Assembly: GCA_905233595.1 (NCBI GenBank)
Contig: CAJOFI010000049.1
Location: 1-8,466 of the forward strand
Direction of reading: 5' to 3'
Length of the DNA stretch: 8,466 bases
From: an uncultured Oscillospiraceae bacterium
GTDB lineage: Bacteria > Bacillota > Clostridia > Oscillospirales > Oscillospiraceae
The position numbers were made by a program, and so were the translations under genes. Shown here one piece after another: positions 7,168 to 8,466 of this stretch (position 1 is its first letter; every line of letters begins with the position of its first letter). The notes below the pieces were generated by a model. It saw nothing but the letters and a program-made list of their open reading frames with translations. It made no database searches and had not been told where the DNA came from.

Positions 7168-7638
7168 TTGCCGAAGCAGAAGGGCACCAAAAAAATCGCG
7201 GACAACCGCAAGGCTTTTCATGACTATTTCGTGCTCGAACGCTATGAGGCCGGGATCGAGCTTGCCGGAACGGAGGTCAAGAGCATCCGCGCGGGGCAGG
7301 TGAATCTGAAGGATTCCTACTGCACCATCAAGGATGGGGAGCTTTTCGTGCGCGCCATGCACGTCAGCCCCTATGAGCACGGGAACATCTTCAACAAAGA
7401 CCCCGTGCGCCCCCGCAGGCTGCTGATGCACAAGCGGGAGATTTTGAAGCTCAACGCCCGCGTCATGCAGGACGGCGTGGCGCTGGTGCCGCTGTCGCTG
7501 TATTTCAAGGACAGCCGCGTGAAGGTGGAGCTGGGGCTCTGCAAGGGCAAGAAGCTCTACGATAAGCGCGACAGCGACGCCGAGCGGCAGTCCAGGCGCG
7601 ACATTGACCGAATGATGAAAGAGAGGAACTACGAATGA
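7168..7638 (+). CDS. smpB: SsrA-binding protein SmpB
   Basis: SmpB binds tmRNA and brings it to stalled ribosomes for trans-translation. The family signatures are all visible: [66 protein letters not shown], and a basic C-terminal tail ([17 protein letters not shown]). The preferred start is TTG 7168 ([13 protein letters not shown], 156 residues). The strong AAAGGA at 7152-7157 lies 10 nt before it, and SmpB proteins normally begin a few residues before this basic stretch. The in-frame GTG at 7159 overlaps the ribosome site and is unlikely, and ATG 7164 is out of frame. The stop overlaps the next gene by ATGA. The ssrA (tmRNA) gene, sometimes close by, was not found in the window. Confidence 0.96.
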   Translation: MPKQKGTKKIADNRKAFHDYFVLERYEAGIELAGTEVKSIRAGQVNLKDSYCTIKDGELFVRAMHVSPYEHGNIFNKDPVRPRRLLMHKREILKLNARVMQDGVALVPLSLYFKDSRVKVELGLCKGKKLYDKRDSDAERQSRRDIDRMMKERNYE

Positions 7639-8153
7639 GCAATCCTGTTGTCACCTTTGAAATGGAAAACGGCGATATCATCAAGGCCGAGCTCTATCCC
7701 GAGATCGCGCCGAACACCGTCAATAACTTCATCTCCCTCGTGTCCAAGGGCTTTTACGACGGCCTGATCTTCCACCGGGTCATCCCCGGCTTCATGATCC
7801 AGGGCGGCGACCCCAAGGGCAGCGGCACCGGCGGCCCCGGCTACTGCATCAAGGGCGAGTTCAATGCCAACCGCTTCCGCAACGACCTCAAGCATGACCG
7901 CGGCGTGCTGTCCATGGCGCGCACCATGGCGCCGAACTCCGCCGGGAGCCAGTTTTTCATCATGCACGAGGATTCTCCCCACCTCGACGGGCAGTATGCC
8001 GCCTTCGGCAAGGTCATCGAGGGCATCGAGGCCGTTGACCATATCTGCGACGCGCGCACGGATTACAACGACAGACCCAGAGTGCCCCAGGTCATGAAGC
8101 GTGTCACGGTGGACACCTTCGGCGTGGAGTACCCCGAGCCGGAGAAGTGCTGA
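7635..8153 (+). CDS. Cyclophilin-type peptidyl-prolyl cis-trans isomerase
   Basis: A single-domain cyclophilin of 172 residues that speeds proline isomerisation during folding. It has no signal peptide or membrane anchor, so it is probably cytoplasmic. Recognisable motifs are [14 protein letters not shown] (active-site Arg, Phe and Gln), GVLSMAR, GSQFFIM and [12 protein letters not shown]. The position of the human CypA drug-binding Trp is His, as is common in bacterial members. ATG 7635 overlaps the smpB stop by ATGA and has GAGAGGA at 7621-7627, 7 nt upstream, so the two genes are probably translated together. A functional link to trans-translation is not implied. The gene is followed by about 200 nt of repeat sequence before a terminator. 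Confidence 0.96.
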   Translation: MSNPVVTFEMENGDIIKAELYPEIAPNTVNNFISLVSKGFYDGLIFHRVIPGFMIQGGDPKGSGTGGPGYCIKGEFNANRFRNDLKHDRGVLSMARTMAPNSAGSQFFIMHEDSPHLDGQYAAFGKVIEGIEAVDHICDARTDYNDRPRVPQVMKRVTVDTFGVEYPEPEKC

Positions 8154-8191
8154 TCCTTTAGCTAGCGCCTGGGAATTAGCGGCTGGCAAAA

Positions 8192-8340
8192 AGCCGTGCC
8201 CCCCGGTGGGGGAAGCTCCCGCGTGGCGGGTGATGAGGGGCAAGCTTCCCTTCTGCACGGGCTGCAGGAAAAGCGGTGAGCCTCTCCCTCATCCGCCCCA
8301 GTGTGAGCACCGGGGCACCTTCCCCGCCGGGGGAAGGTCA
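8192..8340. repeat. Inverted pair of palindromic dispersed repeats
   Basis: Two diverged copies of one repeat face each other. The left copy (about 8192-8246) has a CCCCC-GGT-GGGGG hairpin and ends in GGCGGGTGATGAGGGG. The right copy (about 8274-8340) read on the - strand shows the same order: a CCCCCGGCGGGG hairpin, then GGCGGATGAGGGAGAGGCT. The right copy contains a perfect 9-bp stem (8317-8325 with 8330-8338, loop GCCG) with no T-run after it. The spacer holds a small CTGCA/TGCAG hairpin. I recall similar CTCCCTCATCCG / CTTCCCCC sequences as abundant non-coding repeats of Faecalibacterium-like genomes, but copy number cannot be checked here. Confidence 0.6.
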
Positions 8341-8358
8341 CCAACTCTTTTCGTAAAC

Positions 8359-8391
8359 AAAAACGAAGCCCGGCGAAGCGGGTTCGTTTTT
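8359..8391. terminator. Probable bidirectional rho-independent terminator
   Basis: AAAAACGAA (8359-8367) pairs with TTCGTTTTT (8383-8391), and CCCG pairs with CGGG inside it after a bulged G, leaving a GCGAAG loop. The U-run on one side and the A-run on the other allow termination in both directions. It is the first good terminator after the isomerase gene, about 205 nt past its stop. It may also serve a gene converging from beyond the right edge. Confidence 0.75.
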
Positions 8392-8466
8392 GAGAGGAAG
8401 ACGGAGAGAGCAGAGCGTAGTTTTCGTGGCTCTTACGCAACCACGGAAACGGAGCGCCGCGAGCTT
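8392..8466. other. Right-edge non-coding sequence with a long hairpin
   Basis: No credible gene starts here. A 10-bp stem with one G-T wobble joins GTTTTCGTGG (8420-8429) and CCACGGAAAC (8441-8450) around an 11-nt loop. A 92-codon - strand frame crosses this stretch, the terminator and both inverted repeats, and is best read as non-coding repeat translated by chance. The stretch is probably a further part of the repeat block and continues past the edge. Confidence 0.4.

Noticed and set aside
8162..8440. 92-codon - strand ORF at the right end
   Set aside because: It runs through a terminator hairpin and both inverted repeats, has no protein motif, and looks like translated repeat DNA.
8154..8466. 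ssrA (tmRNA) gene near smpB
   Set aside because: No tRNA-like acceptor end, no tag reading frame and no CCA-type 3' end were found; the stretch is explained by repeats and a terminator.

Overview
The window is GC-rich and densely coding on the + strand. It looks like a chromosomal segment of a gut-type Clostridia, probably Oscillospiraceae/Ruminococcaceae. That placement is an inference. It rests on a clostridial glycogen gene set, a cell-wall sorting signal of SPKTG type, strong GC3 bias with long antisense shadow frames, and intergenic repeats of a style I associate with that group. No ribosomal RNA, tRNA, transposase, CRISPR array or phage gene is visible.

Layout. (1) 2-1078: the 3' part of a surface-anchored protein with three X2/Ig-like modules and a C-terminal sortase signal. 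(2) 1079-1324: a non-coding spacer holding a small element with imperfect terminal inverted repeats, a four-copy CTGAAAA array, a strong rho-independent terminator and a sigma70-type promoter. (3) 1325-7097: a glycogen operon of glgB (branching enzyme), glgA (glycogen synthase) and a GH13 alpha-glucan hydrolase, joined by short overlaps. (4) 7098-8153: a second unit with its own extended -10 promoter, made of smpB (trans-translation) and a cyclophilin-type peptidyl-prolyl isomerase joined by an ATGA overlap. (5) 8154-8466: a non-coding tail with two inverted copies of a palindromic repeat, a bidirectional terminator and more repeat-like sequence.

How the genes work together. GlgA extends alpha-1,4-glucan from ADP-glucose, GlgB adds alpha-1,6 branches, and the GH13 enzyme probably hydrolyses alpha-glucan in the cytoplasm. 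The ADP-glucose-making genes (glgC/glgD) and glycogen phosphorylase are not in the window. SmpB and the isomerase are housekeeping functions with no obvious link to glycogen.

The most unusual feature is glgB. It carries an in-frame TAG at a normally conserved tyrosine between the CBM48 domain and the catalytic barrel. It also has a perfect 99-bp in-frame direct duplication, whose second copy sits where the end of the barrel should be. A short in-frame loss lies exactly at the end of the first copy. Together these suggest a broken gene, or a mis-assembled or strain-collapsed locus, while the neighbouring genes look intact. I see no convincing new defence or mobile system. The other item worth following is an unrecognised N-terminal extension of about 187 residues on the GH13 enzyme.
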